DNA of 64,000 nucleotides from Acrocarpospora pleiomorpha. Its GTDB lineage: Bacteria; Actinomycetota; Actinomycetes; Streptosporangiales; Streptosporangiaceae. A model generated the notes under the pieces. That model was not told the origin of the DNA and searched no databases. It was given only the letters and a program-made list of their open reading frames with translations. A program made the translations under genes and the position numbers. Shown one piece after another: positions 1-9,303 of this stretch; within the stretch, counting starts at the first letter, position 1, and each line of letters opens with the position of its first letter. The DNA lies in assembly GCF_009687885.1 (NCBI RefSeq), contig NZ_BLAF01000024.1:1-64000 (forward strand). Direction: 5' to 3'.

Positions 1-1190
<1,190 letters not shown>

Positions 1191-1499
1191 GAATGCGCCA
1201 CCTCAAGCCTCGGGTGTCTCCGGCCTACCGCGCCGGTTTCTCCTAAACCCATCAGAAGAAAATGAGGGTTATTCAAATAGTCACCGCTGGAAGTTACTGC
1301 GACCCTAAGGGCGGCTCCCGGCCCCGGGCCACGATCGCGTGCTGGCACCTTGTTGCCAGTAGCTAGTTGTCATCGCCACCCCGTGGTAGCGCCTTGACAT
1401 CGCAGGGGGCGAGCTCGGATGCTGGTACGACACGCTATTATTGGCCGAAATCGAATACGCGCTATTCGCGAAATTCATCTCTTTGGAGCAGAGGCCGGG
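1191..1499. promoter_or_regulatory. Divergent intergenic region between PKS and repeat membrane protein
   Basis: This 309-bp stretch separates the divergent PKS gene and the membrane protein gene. It has no convincing gene of its own. An AT-richer core (about 1240-1290 and 1430-1480) is where both promoters would be expected. I saw no clear hairpin or operator. Confidence 0.5.
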
Positions 1500-2378
1500 A
1501 TGAGCGACCAGCAGAACGCGCCGGACTCCAGAATGGCAACCCCTATTTTCGATCCGGCCAAGACCGCAGGCTCCGCGTCCATCCGGTCCGCACCCGTCGA
1601 GTCCGCACCCGTCGAGTCCGCACCTATCGGGTCCGCGTCTATCGAGTCCGCGCCCATCCGGTCCGCGTCTATCGAGTCCGCGCCCATCGAGTCCGCGCCC
1701 ATCCGGTCCGCGCCCATCGAGTCCGCGCCCATCGAGTCCGCGCCCATCGAGTCCGCGCCCATCCGGTCCGCGCCCATCGAGTCCGCGCCCATCGAGTCCG
1801 CGCCCATCGAGTCCGCGTCTATCCGGTCCGCGCTGATCTGGGCTGGCCTGGCCGGGGTGGGGCTGGTGGTGGAGAGCGTGCTGGTCCTGGTCCGCGGGAT
1901 CGATCCGGTCGCGGTGGCCGCCTGGGTGGTCGAGCTGGTGGTCGTCGTGCTGCTGGTTGTGATGCGGCGGGCCGAGCCGGAGCCGGTGTCGGCGATTCGG
2001 TGGGGTTCTTTGGTCACCCTGGTCGGGGGCGCGGGCGCGCTCGCTATCGGTGGAAATTTCACGCTATTTCTGGTGATGCAGGCGTTGCCGGTGGTCGTGC
2101 TGTGCGCGGCGGTGCTCCGGCCGCTGGCCCGCCGTACCGACTGGGTGTGGTCTTCGCAGGTCAGGGTGCGGCTCACGTGGACCGTCGCCGGGACCTATGC
2201 CGGCCTGATCGCGTTCAGCCTGATGCAGGATCTGCGGGAATTGCCGCTGATCCATCCCGATGTGGCGAGCCTGGTCACGCTCGGGACCATGTTCGAGACG
2301 GCGGTCACCGTCGCCATCGCCGTGATGTGGCTGGGGCGGCGGGAGCCGCGCCAGAACCCGGCGGCAACTACTCGCTAG
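1500..2378 (+). CDS. Membrane protein with N-terminal SAPIE/SAPIR pentapeptide tandem repeats
   Basis: 292 residues from ATG 1500, with a GGAG about 12 nt upstream. Residues 1-24 are a short polar leader. Residues 25-114 consist of 18 five-residue units of the pattern S-A-[PS]-[IV]-[ER], the last one diverged. The remainder (about 115-292) is hydrophobic, with about five or six probable transmembrane helices and short basic loops. I do not recognise the family. The repeat resembles the five-residue period of pentapeptide-repeat beta-helices, but proline in the usual N/D position argues against that fold; an extended, charge-alternating extramembrane arm is more likely. The stop lies 8 nt before the next start, so it is probably co-transcribed with the condensation-like gene. 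The role could be transport or self-protection, but this is only context. Confidence 0.7.
   Translation: MSDQQNAPDSRMATPIFDPAKTAGSASIRSAPVESAPVESAPIGSASIESAPIRSASIESAPIESAPIRSAPIESAPIESAPIESAPIRSAPIESAPIESAPIESASIRSALIWAGLAGVGLVVESVLVLVRGIDPVAVAAWVVELVVVVLLVVMRRAEPEPVSAIRWGSLVTLVGGAGALAIGGNFTLFLVMQALPVVVLCAAVLRPLARRTDWVWSSQVRVRLTWTVAGTYAGLIAFSLMQDLRELPLIHPDVASLVTLGTMFETAVTVAIAVMWLGRREPRQNPAATTR
1572..1841 (+). repeat. 18-unit, 15-bp tandem repeat inside a coding region
   Basis: The unit is approximately tccgcgcccatcgag, with cgg replacing gag in some copies and gtc or tct variants in the first units. Because the unit is a multiple of three, every frame on both strands stays open, which creates long spurious ORFs (antisense 1475-2176 and an upstream extension of the following gene). 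Confidence 0.95.
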
Positions 2379-2386
2379 GAGAATCG

Positions 2387-3742
2387 ATGCCCGCCGACGC
2401 CCCCCTGAGCCACGGACAGCTTTTCAGCTGGCGCGAGATCGCACGGTATCCGGAGGATTGGCTGCAGGACGCGAACCTTCCCACCGTCTGGGACCTGCGA
2501 GGGCTCCCGCTGGCCCGGGTCGAGAACGCGCTGCGCGTACTGATGGACCGGCACGAGGCGCTGCGCACCACCTACCACGTCGTGGCCGGGCAGCCGGTGC
2601 AGCGCGTGCACGAATCGGCGGAGCCGCCGATCGAGCGGGTGGACCGGGTGGTCCCCGACCGGCAGGACCCGGAGGACACCAAGGACGCGCTCTGCGCGGT
2701 GCCGATCCCGATGGAGGGCGGCCTGTGCTGGCGCGGGCAGCTGGTCACCACCGACGGGTCGCCGGTGTTCCTGGCGCTGTCCTTCTCGCACCTGATCCTG
2801 GACGTGTGGTCGATCAACCACCTGACCGACCAGTTCCACGCCCTGGTCGCCGACCCGGAGGCGGTCGCCGAACTCGGGCCGACGCAGAGCGAGCTGGCCC
2901 GCGAGCAGCGGACCGACCTGTGGCGGGACCGGAAGGAGGCGTCCGAGCGGTACTGGCGGCGCACCCTCGGCGACGTCCTGGCCGACCCGCTGCCGACCCT
3001 GCCGGCCCGGGTGAAGCGCAACCGCGTCGAGGCGATCCTGCACTCGCACCGCCTCGGCGGGCTGGCCGCGCTGGCCGCCAGAAGGCTCGGCGTCACCCCG
3101 CCCGCGGTGGTGATGGCGCTGGTCGCGGCCGGTCTGGCCAAGCACACCAACACCGACACGGTGACGATGAGCCTGATGGCCTCCAACCGGTTCGCGCCGG
3201 AGTACCACCACGTGATCGGCACGATGAACCAGCTCATCCCGGTCGTCGCGGCCGTCGACCCGGGGTCGTCGCTGGGCGAGCATGTCAAGCGCCTGCACTG
3301 GGCGGGGACCAGGGCGTACCGCTACTCGTCCTATGACTTCGACCGCATCGCCGCACTCGCGGCCGAGGCCGCCGCGCAGCGCGGCGAGGAGCTGACCCAC
3401 GACTGCTGGGTGAACCAGCTGTTCCGCTGCTGGTTCAACTACGTGCAGCTCGACCGCCAGCCGTCCGACCCCGTCGCCAAGACCCCGGCCGAGCTGCTGT
3501 GGACGCCCCTGGCCCAGCAGTACGGCCAGCCGTTCCGGGTCAGGGTGTCGGTGTTCAACGGCCGGACCAGCATCCTGATGCTCGCCGACCCGACGATCGT
3601 CCCGGCCGAGGGCATGGCGGACATGCTGCGCGTGATCGCGCTCGGCGTCCAGGTCGCCGCGACCGACCCGGAGACCAGCCTCAAGGACCTGTGGAACACC
3701 GACCACGAAACCCTGGCACCGTCCCTGTTCCCCCCGGTTTAA
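2387..3742 (+). CDS. Free-standing condensation-domain-like acyltransferase
   Basis: 451 residues from ATG 2387, with AGGAGAA 3 nt upstream. The open frame extends much further upstream, but only because of the 15-bp repeats. The N-terminal part carries the MDRHEALRTTYH block typical of NRPS condensation domains (C2 motif), followed by SHLILDV at residues 134-140 where the canonical HHxxxDG motif is expected. The second, catalytic His (His135) and the Asp (Asp139) remain, but the first His is Ser and the Gly is Val. The family joins a carrier-bound acyl group to an amine or alcohol, or acts as a structural or epimerising relative. No adenylation or carrier domain is attached, so substrates must come from separate carriers, plausibly the ligase/ACP pair encoded nearby. 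A second protein of this type lies at 7072-8415. Confidence 0.85.
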   Translation: MPADAPLSHGQLFSWREIARYPEDWLQDANLPTVWDLRGLPLARVENALRVLMDRHEALRTTYHVVAGQPVQRVHESAEPPIERVDRVVPDRQDPEDTKDALCAVPIPMEGGLCWRGQLVTTDGSPVFLALSFSHLILDVWSINHLTDQFHALVADPEAVAELGPTQSELAREQRTDLWRDRKEASERYWRRTLGDVLADPLPTLPARVKRNRVEAILHSHRLGGLAALAARRLGVTPPAVVMALVAAGLAKHTNTDTVTMSLMASNRFAPEYHHVIGTMNQLIPVVAAVDPGSSLGEHVKRLHWAGTRAYRYSSYDFDRIAALAAEAAAQRGEELTHDCWVNQLFRCWFNYVQLDRQPSDPVAKTPAELLWTPLAQQYGQPFRVRVSVFNGRTSILMLADPTIVPAEGMADMLRVIALGVQVAATDPETSLKDLWNTDHETLAPSLFPPV

Positions 3743-3828
3743 TCAGAAAGTCGTGATCTGGACAGCCGCTGCGGTGAATCGCCTGGTCGGCGGCTACGCG
3801 GCCGTCTATGGGACGGGTTTCTGATTAA
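3739..3828. terminator. Long imperfect palindrome between convergent genes
   Basis: Perfect 11-bp arms (ttaatcagaaa at 3739-3749 and its reverse complement at 3818-3828) enclose a GC-rich core. Partial pairing continues inward (cagccgc at 3763-3769 against the segment near 3799-3804). The left arm overlaps the stop codon of the preceding gene. It sits between convergent genes, so a bidirectional terminator is the simplest reading. Confidence 0.6.
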
Positions 3829-3848
3829 TAGTTCCGCTGCCGGAATGA

Positions 3849-5051
3849 TCACACGAGCACTTCGACGGGCGCCGGATGGCTGAGGAACGCCGTCGGGCTC
3901 GCCGTCAGGCCGTACGCGCCGGCCTGGAACAGGACGATCAGATCGCCGATCTCGATTCTCGGGAGTTCCACCCGGTCGCCGAGCAGGTCGAGCGGCGTGC
4001 ACAGGCAGCCGACCACGTTGACCGGCGCGTCCAGGGGTTCGCCCAGACGGTTGGCCACGGCCATCGGATAGTTGCGCCGGATCACCTGCCCGAAGTTCCC
4101 GGACGCCGCCAGCTGGTGATGCAGCCCGCCGTCCACGACCACGAACGTCGTCCCCCGGGATTCCTTCCGGTCCACGACCCGCGTGATGTACACGCCGGCC
4201 TCGCCGACGAGATAGCGCCCGAGTTCGATGACGACGCGGGCCTCCGGCAGGTGAGGCGTGATGCGCTCGCGCATGAGCCGCGCCAGATTGTCGCCGATCG
4301 GGTCCAGGTCGAGGGGATGGTCGCGGCGCGAGTACGGGATGCCGAACCCGCCGCCGAGATTGAGGTACCGAACGGGCGGCGACACGGCGGCGAGCTCGAG
4401 GATCAGGTCCACGGTGCGGTCCTGCGCCTCGCAGATGCTGTCGGCGCGCAGATTCTGCGAGCCCGCGAACACGTGAAACCCCTGGAAATCAACGTCATCG
4501 CCCAGCCCGGCGAGAACCTCGGGCACACGTTCCGCGTCGATTCCGAACTGCTGCGGCCCGCCGCCCAGGCGCATCCCCGAGCCTCGTACGGTGAAATCAG
4601 GATTTACCCGGAACGCGACTCGCGCCCGAATTCCGGTGGCGGCGCTGATCGCGCGCACCCTGGCCAGTTCGGTCTCCGATTCCAGCTCCACGGTCACGCC
4701 GGCCGCGATCGCCTGGGACAGCTCTTCGACGGTCTTGCCCGGCCCGGCGAAACTGATCCGCTCGGCGGGCGTCGACGTGTCCAGCGCATGCCGCAGCTCC
4801 CCCGCCGAGGCGACGTCGAAGCCGTCGACCAGCCCGCTCACATGCTGCAACAGCGCGGGCATCGGGTTCGCCTTGACCGCGTAACTCAGCTGGACTCCGT
4901 CCGGCAGGGCGGCGCGGACGGCGGCGACCCTGCGGGTGACGAGGTCGCGGTCATAGGCGAAGAACGGCGTGCTCCCGACCCGGGCGGCGAGCCGCTCGAC
5001 CGGGATTCCCCCCACGGTCAGGTGCCCGTCGCGGCGGCCTTCCCAGGTCAT
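3849..5051 (-). CDS. PLP-dependent decarboxylase, diaminopimelate/ornithine decarboxylase fold (carrier-tethered type)
   Basis: 400 residues, start ATG 5051, overlapping the ligase stop by 1 nt. It has the group IV decarboxylase layout: an alanine-racemase-like TIM barrel with the PLP lysine in YAVKANP (Lys60), the glycine-rich phosphate loop NLGGGFGIPY, and a C-terminal beta domain with the GCLCTPLDLL motif supplying the Cys of the active site. It lacks distinctive LysA features and is closest in character to decarboxylases encoded beside an AMP ligase and an acyl carrier protein (the exosortase-A-associated cassette, BtrK of butirosin and VinO of vicenistatin are precedents). By that precedent it decarboxylates an amino acid held as a thioester on the carrier encoded at 6629-6886. 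The substrate cannot be read from sequence. Confidence 0.88.
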   Translation of the reverse strand: MTWEGRRDGHLTVGGIPVERLAARVGSTPFFAYDRDLVTRRVAAVRAALPDGVQLSYAVKANPMPALLQHVSGLVDGFDVASAGELRHALDTSTPAERISFAGPGKTVEELSQAIAAGVTVELESETELARVRAISAATGIRARVAFRVNPDFTVRGSGMRLGGGPQQFGIDAERVPEVLAGLGDDVDFQGFHVFAGSQNLRADSICEAQDRTVDLILELAAVSPPVRYLNLGGGFGIPYSRRDHPLDLDPIGDNLARLMRERITPHLPEARVVIELGRYLVGEAGVYITRVVDRKESRGTTFVVVDGGLHHQLAASGNFGQVIRRNYPMAVANRLGEPLDAPVNVVGCLCTPLDLLGDRVELPRIEIGDLIVLFQAGAYGLTASPTAFLSHPAPVEVLV

Positions 5052-6625
5052 CAGGTCGACCTCCGGCGGATCTCGGCGCGGTCGAACTTGCCGTTTCCGG
5101 ACCGGGGCAGCGCGGTGGCGACCACGATCCTGCGCGGCACCATATACCGGGGCAGATCGCGTTCCAGCGCCGCGCGCAGCTCATCCGGAGCAGCGGTTGC
5201 GACGGTGAGCACCACGTGTTCCCCCAGCACCTCGTCCGGCACGCCGACGGCGACGGCCTCGGTGACCAGGCCGGTCGCGTACGCCGCCTCCTCCACCTCG
5301 GTCGGGCTCAGCCGGTACCCGGAAGTTTTGATCATGTCATCGGTACGCCCGACGAAGTAGATGAACCCCTCTTCGTCCCGGTACGCCACGTCGCCCGACC
5401 ACACGGCGATCTCATCGGCGCCAGGAGGAAACGGCCGGAACCTCTCCGCAGTACGAACCGGGTCGTTCCAGTAGCCGAGCGACACCAGCGCCCCCCGATG
5501 CACGATCTCCCCTTCCTCGCCCGGGTCGCACGGCGAACCATCCGCCCGCACGACGAGGACCTCCGCGTTCGGGATCGCCTTGCCGATCGACCCGGGCCGG
5601 CGGTCGATCTCCGCGGGGTCCAGGTACGTGGATCGGAACGCCTCGGTCAGGCCGTACATCAGAAAGGGTGTGGCCTGCGGGAACGTCTCGCGCAGCCAGG
5701 CCAGCGTGGTCTTGGGCAGCCGCCCGCCGGTGTTCGCGAAATACCGCAGGCTCCGGGTCGCCTCGGCCGGCCAGCGCTGCGTCGCGAGCTGCGCCCACAG
5801 CGGCGGCACGCAGGTCAGGGCTGTCACCCCGTGCTTGGCGCAGAGCCGGACGACGTCGCGGGGCAGCAGGTAGTTGACCAGGATCACCTGCGCTCCGACC
5901 AGGAAGGAAGTGGTGAGCTGGCTCAAGCCCGCGTCGAAACTCAACGGCAGCGCCGCGAGCACCACATCGTCGGACATGTGACCGAGGTAGCCAGCGACGC
6001 TCTCCGCCCCCGCGAGCAGGTTGCCGTGACTCAGCACGACACCCTTCGGCGGGCCGGTGCTACCGGACGTGTAGAGGATGGCCGCGATATCCGAAATATC
6101 CCGATCGGTATGGGTAGTGGAGGCGGCCTGATCTCGCGCGGCGGTCGCCCCGACCCGGCCAGGGCGATTCGTGCCCAAGCCTCCGACCAGCCCCGTGCCT
6201 CCGACCAGCCCCGTGCCTCCGACCAGCCCTGCCTCTCCCAGCCCCGCGTCTCCGACCAGCCCTGTTTCTCCGATCAGCAGCGTGCGCACCGAACCGGTCA
6301 GCGTGCGAGCCCGCTCAGGAGTAGTGATCAGCAGCGCGGCGCCACAGTCCTCGACCACATACTCAACCTGCCGAGCCTTAAAAAGCGGATTTATCGGGAC
6401 AAAAACCCCACCAGCCGCCGCCACCGCGAACATCGCCACGACCGTTTCGAGCCGCTTTTCCGCATAAATCGCGACCCGAGCGCCCGGCTCCAGCCCGCGC
6501 AACCCCTCAGCCGCCCGCGCCACCCGATCCCGCAGCTCACCATAGGTAAGAGTCGCGTCCTTGTACGTGACAGCCGCGTCCTCAGCGGCCCCGAACCGCA
6601 ACAGATCCTCGAAGCGCGTCAACAT
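5051..6625 (-). CDS. AMP-forming acyl/aminoacyl ligase (ANL superfamily) with internal repeat insert
   Basis: 524 residues. It has the ANL motifs in order: the phosphate loop LYTSGSTGPPKG, the A5 motif MYGLTEAFRSTYL, the hinge SGDVAYRDEEGF and the catalytic lysine in SGNGKFDR near the C-terminus. The sequence style matches acyl ligases of the exosortase-A-associated cassette, which also sit with a PLP decarboxylase and an ACP. It would activate an acid (amino acid in the BtrJ/VinN model) as an adenylate and load the small carrier. Residues about 110-150 hold an insert of GLVGGT-type repeats, absent from typical members, placed before the P-loop. The gene starts 3 nt after the carrier gene ends. 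Confidence 0.88.
   Translation of the reverse strand: MLTRFEDLLRFGAAEDAAVTYKDATLTYGELRDRVARAAEGLRGLEPGARVAIYAEKRLETVVAMFAVAAAGGVFVPINPLFKARQVEYVVEDCGAALLITTPERARTLTGSVRTLLIGETGLVGDAGLGEAGLVGGTGLVGGTGLVGGLGTNRPGRVGATAARDQAASTTHTDRDISDIAAILYTSGSTGPPKGVVLSHGNLLAGAESVAGYLGHMSDDVVLAALPLSFDAGLSQLTTSFLVGAQVILVNYLLPRDVVRLCAKHGVTALTCVPPLWAQLATQRWPAEATRSLRYFANTGGRLPKTTLAWLRETFPQATPFLMYGLTEAFRSTYLDPAEIDRRPGSIGKAIPNAEVLVVRADGSPCDPGEEGEIVHRGALVSLGYWNDPVRTAERFRPFPPGADEIAVWSGDVAYRDEEGFIYFVGRTDDMIKTSGYRLSPTEVEEAAYATGLVTEAVAVGVPDEVLGEHVVLTVATAAPDELRAALERDLPRYMVPRRIVVATALPRSGNGKFDRAEIRRRST
6180..6285 (-). repeat. Degenerate 18-bp tandem repeat within the ligase gene
   Basis: On the plus strand the unit cctccgaccagccccgtg occurs twice perfectly (6180-6197, 6198-6215), followed by several decayed copies to about 6285. 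In the protein it encodes TGLVGG/AGLGEA-type units. The period is in frame, so the insert expands without breaking the enzyme. Confidence 0.85.
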
Positions 6626-6628
6626 GGC

Positions 6629-6886
6629 TCAGAGCCCGACCCGCGCCGACTCCAGCAGCACCGCCAGCGCCGCCCACAGCGACCCCACCGTCGCGAACGT
6701 CTCCTCGTCGAGGATGTCGTCAGGCAGTTCGAGGTCGTACCCATCCTCCAGGTCGACCAGCAACTGCACGACCCCCATCGAATCCAGCCCGAGCGCGGTG
6801 AGCTCGTCCCCGGGGCTCAGCTCACCCGGCTCGGCATACGGAAGATGCCGGCGAAGAATGGCCTGGAACTCGTGAGGCATTTCCAT
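6629..6886 (-). CDS. Acyl carrier protein (stand-alone)
   Basis: 85 residues from ATG 6886, chosen because AGGAG lies 7 nt upstream; an in-frame GTG at 6901 would overlap that site. The carrier core is clear: the phosphopantetheine serine is in GLDSMGVV, preceded by DELTALG and followed by the acidic helix LLVDLEDGYD. The size fits a discrete ACP/PCP. It precedes the ligase and decarboxylase on the same strand with almost no spacing, so it is the expected carrier on which the substrate is loaded and decarboxylated. Confidence 0.92.
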   Translation of the reverse strand: MEMPHEFQAILRRHLPYAEPGELSPGDELTALGLDSMGVVQLLVDLEDGYDLELPDDILDEETFATVGSLWAALAVLLESARVGL

Positions 6887-7071
6887 CAGGGGTCTCCTCA
6901 CAATACCTACGCTGAATTACCTCGTTCAGGTTCGTTGAATTCCGCGACAGGTGTCAAGCCGAAGCTCTGGCAGCTTTTGGCCGAAGACAATATGCCAGCG
7001 CCCGGCCGGTACAGCGACCTTATTCTCATTTAGCCTGAGTGGGCTGGACTGTTCAACCGTGGGAGGCCGGG
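6887..7071. promoter_or_regulatory. Divergent promoter region between ACP and second condensation-like gene
   Basis: About 185 bp separate the divergent transcription units. The section 6990-7035 is AT-rich relative to its surroundings. The minus-strand AGGAG for the ACP and the plus-strand GGGAGG (7061-7066) for the GTG start at 7072 lie at the two ends. Confidence 0.5.
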
Positions 7072-8415
7072 GTGTCCGGTGCGAAGAACGAGAATCTCGG
7101 CTGGGGCCAGCGTTATATCTGGCTCCGCTATCACGAACTGCCGCCACACGCTCGCCACGATACACATATCATTCTGAATCTAGAGATTCCAGCCGGCCTG
7201 ACGATCCAGAACTGCCGGGCGATCCTCAACCAGCTGGTCCGCCGGCACGAGACGCTGCGCACCACCTACCACGTCGAAGACGGCGATCCGTACCGGGTGG
7301 TGCGCCCCCCGGTCCCGTGTCCCCTGATCGTCATGTCCACCGAGCAGGACGGCACCCCCATGCCGGCCGAGATCGTGGACCAGCTCGGCCACACCGAGTT
7401 CGACATCGCCGCGGACCTGCCGATCCGGACCGCCATCAGCACCACCGCGGGCGAGCCCCGGCGAATCGTGCTGGTGCTGAACCACCTCGCGGTTGACCAG
7501 TGGACGGTCCGGGAGCTCAAGCGCGAGCTGAGGCTGAATTGCGCGGCCGTGGTGGCCCGCCGCCCCGCCGCGATCGAACCGGTCCGGCACCGCCCGTCCG
7601 ATCTCGTCAGGTACGAAGCGACCCTGGACCCGGGCCCATCGCTGGCGTACTGGGAGAAGGAGATCGAGTCCATGCGCGCGGACGCGTTCGCCGACCGCCG
7701 AAGGCCCGATGAGCACCCGGAGACCCGGCGGGCGACTTTGGTCTCCCCGGCCCTGCTGGCCGCCTCGCGCCGGATCGCGGCCCGCCACACGGTGTGGCCG
7801 TCGCAGGTCCACCTGGCGGCCTACACGGCGCTGATGGCCGCCTACACCGGCGGCCCGTCATTCGACCACCTGACGTTCACGGGCAACCGCGAAGACGGCC
7901 CGTACGCGACGGTCCTGACCTGCATGTTCTCCCCGCTGCTCATGCGCGTCGACGTAGCGGACGACCCACCCTTCGCCGAGTTGCTGGCCCGGGTCGCCGA
8001 CCGGTTCGAGCAGGCGCGGGCGCACTCCTACGTCCCGTACGACAAGGTCGTCGAACTGCTGGCCAGCAAGGGCGCACGGCTGGCGTCGGAGTTCAACTTC
8101 ATCAAGCAGACCAGCCGCGAGTCCCGCGCGCGGCGCAGCCGGGTCACCTGGCAGGCGCCGTCGGAGGATCACGGCGCCGACACCTACGTCCGGATCGACG
8201 AGTGGAAGGACGCCGTCGTGATCGCGCTGAGCGCCGCGTCCTCGGTCATGGACGCGGACTCGATCGAGCGCTTCCTGCGCGCCATGGAGACCGCGATCCT
8301 CACCTACGACACGACCCCGGACGGCCTGCGGACCAGCGACATCGCCGCCCTGGCCGGTTTCCCCCCAGCACCCACCCAACGCAACGATCCACGACGACCC
8401 GGAGTCCGATCATGA
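7072..8415 (+). CDS. Second free-standing condensation-domain-like protein
   Basis: 447 residues from GTG 7072, preferred over GTG 7039 because GGGAGG sits 5 nt upstream of it. It contains the condensation-family RRHETLRTTYH block and, at residues 137-143, NHLAVDQ in place of HHxxxDG: catalytic His138 and Asp142 are kept, while the first His is Asn and the Gly is Gln. The middle contains a latch-like TFTGNRED region matching the usual C-domain C5 position. It is clearly related in architecture to the protein at 2387-3742 but divergent in sequence, so they probably do different condensations or form a pair. It overlaps the next gene by ATGA. Confidence 0.85.
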   Translation: MSGAKNENLGWGQRYIWLRYHELPPHARHDTHIILNLEIPAGLTIQNCRAILNQLVRRHETLRTTYHVEDGDPYRVVRPPVPCPLIVMSTEQDGTPMPAEIVDQLGHTEFDIAADLPIRTAISTTAGEPRRIVLVLNHLAVDQWTVRELKRELRLNCAAVVARRPAAIEPVRHRPSDLVRYEATLDPGPSLAYWEKEIESMRADAFADRRRPDEHPETRRATLVSPALLAASRRIAARHTVWPSQVHLAAYTALMAAYTGGPSFDHLTFTGNREDGPYATVLTCMFSPLLMRVDVADDPPFAELLARVADRFEQARAHSYVPYDKVVELLASKGARLASEFNFIKQTSRESRARRSRVTWQAPSEDHGADTYVRIDEWKDAVVIALSAASSVMDADSIERFLRAMETAILTYDTTPDGLRTSDIAALAGFPPAPTQRNDPRRPGVRS

Positions 8416-9302
8416 GTGAAGTGTTCGCCGAGACCATAACCAAGTCGCAGCAGCTCGTCGGTTCGGAGCAGGAGCTCCGCGCCGCCATCGATCGCGAGCT
8501 CGCGTCGGCCGCCCTGGACGAGCTCGTCGTCATGGGCGGCCATTTCATGCTGTTCGAGGAGGAGGGCACCGGCAAGCTCGTCCCCGGCGTCATGGAGGAG
8601 CAGTCCTCCGCCACGATGCGCGACCGGATCGCGGGCCGGGTCGGGATCTTCCCGAAGTACACCTGGCAGCTGTCGGTCGACCTGATCACGTCGTACGCGG
8701 AGCTCGTCAACGACGCCAAGCTGCTACTGCTGATCAACGACTGGCAGTACGTCCCCACCGGCGGCCGCCCCGCCAGCCAGCTCCGGGCCGAGTTCTTCGA
8801 GGGCTTCACCGGCCTGCCGGACGGCTACGCGCAGGTCCTGCGCGAGGCGGGTCTGGACGCGGGCAGCGTGCTGCCCAGCCGCAAGCATCCGCTGGCGTTC
8901 CCGGAGACGTGGCTCAAGTACCGCTTCCAGAAGGCCGCCGACAAGTTCGTCAAGCAGGGCAAGCTGGAAAAGCGCGTGCTCGAGTCCAGCGCGAAGGACA
9001 CCGAGGTCGCGTTCCTTGACGAAGCAGGGAACTACCGCACGCTGATCAGCTGCGGCATCACCGGCTGCGCCGGCGAGATCACCGAGATGATCTCGGAGGT
9101 GTACCAGGCCGGCTACCGGACCATCGTGATCTTCGCCCCCGGCGAGTGCCTGTCCCCGGTGCGGACCGGAGTCGAGATCGCGCTCAGCCTCTACCGGCTC
9201 ACCGGCATGGTCGTCGTGATCGCCGACCCGGGCGGCAGCGGCGAGATGTCCACCGACGAGATCTACTCAAAGCTGGTGACCGTCAGCACCTTCCGGAGCT
9301 GA
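8412..9302 (+). CDS. Unrecognised protein with C-terminal SCGITGC motif
   Basis: 296 residues; the start overlaps the upstream stop (ATGA) and the stop lies 1 nt before the cysteine desulfurase start, so translation of all three is coupled. I do not recognise a family. The N-terminal ~200 residues are mixed alpha/beta with a charged helical stretch (KYRFQKAADKFVKQGK). The C-terminal ~90 residues look like an alternating alpha/beta domain and carry two cysteines five apart (Cys214 and Cys219 in SCGITGC). Placed next to a cysteine desulfurase, the Cys pair could accept persulfide sulfur; that is inference only. Confidence 0.7.
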   Translation: MSEVFAETITKSQQLVGSEQELRAAIDRELASAALDELVVMGGHFMLFEEEGTGKLVPGVMEEQSSATMRDRIAGRVGIFPKYTWQLSVDLITSYAELVNDAKLLLLINDWQYVPTGGRPASQLRAEFFEGFTGLPDGYAQVLREAGLDAGSVLPSRKHPLAFPETWLKYRFQKAADKFVKQGKLEKRVLESSAKDTEVAFLDEAGNYRTLISCGITGCAGEITEMISEVYQAGYRTIVIFAPGECLSPVRTGVEIALSLYRLTGMVVVIADPGGSGEMSTDEIYSKLVTVSTFRS

Positions 9303-9303
9303 A

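Noticed and set aside
1572-1841. Possible CRISPR array
   Set aside because: Units are 15 bp with no spacers; it is a coding tandem repeat.
1475-2176. Antisense ORF with GADSM repeats resembling a pentapeptide-repeat protein
   Set aside because: The repeat is open in all frames; the plus-strand frame has a ribosome-binding site, membrane helices and coupling to the next gene.
1367-2386. Upstream in-frame extension of the first condensation-like gene, rich in RAHRV repeats
   Set aside because: It is the same 15-bp repeat read in another frame; a strong ribosome-binding site precedes ATG 2387.
3876-5360. Plus-strand open frame of 494 residues
   Set aside because: Antisense to the PLP decarboxylase and ligase, which carry unambiguous catalytic motifs.
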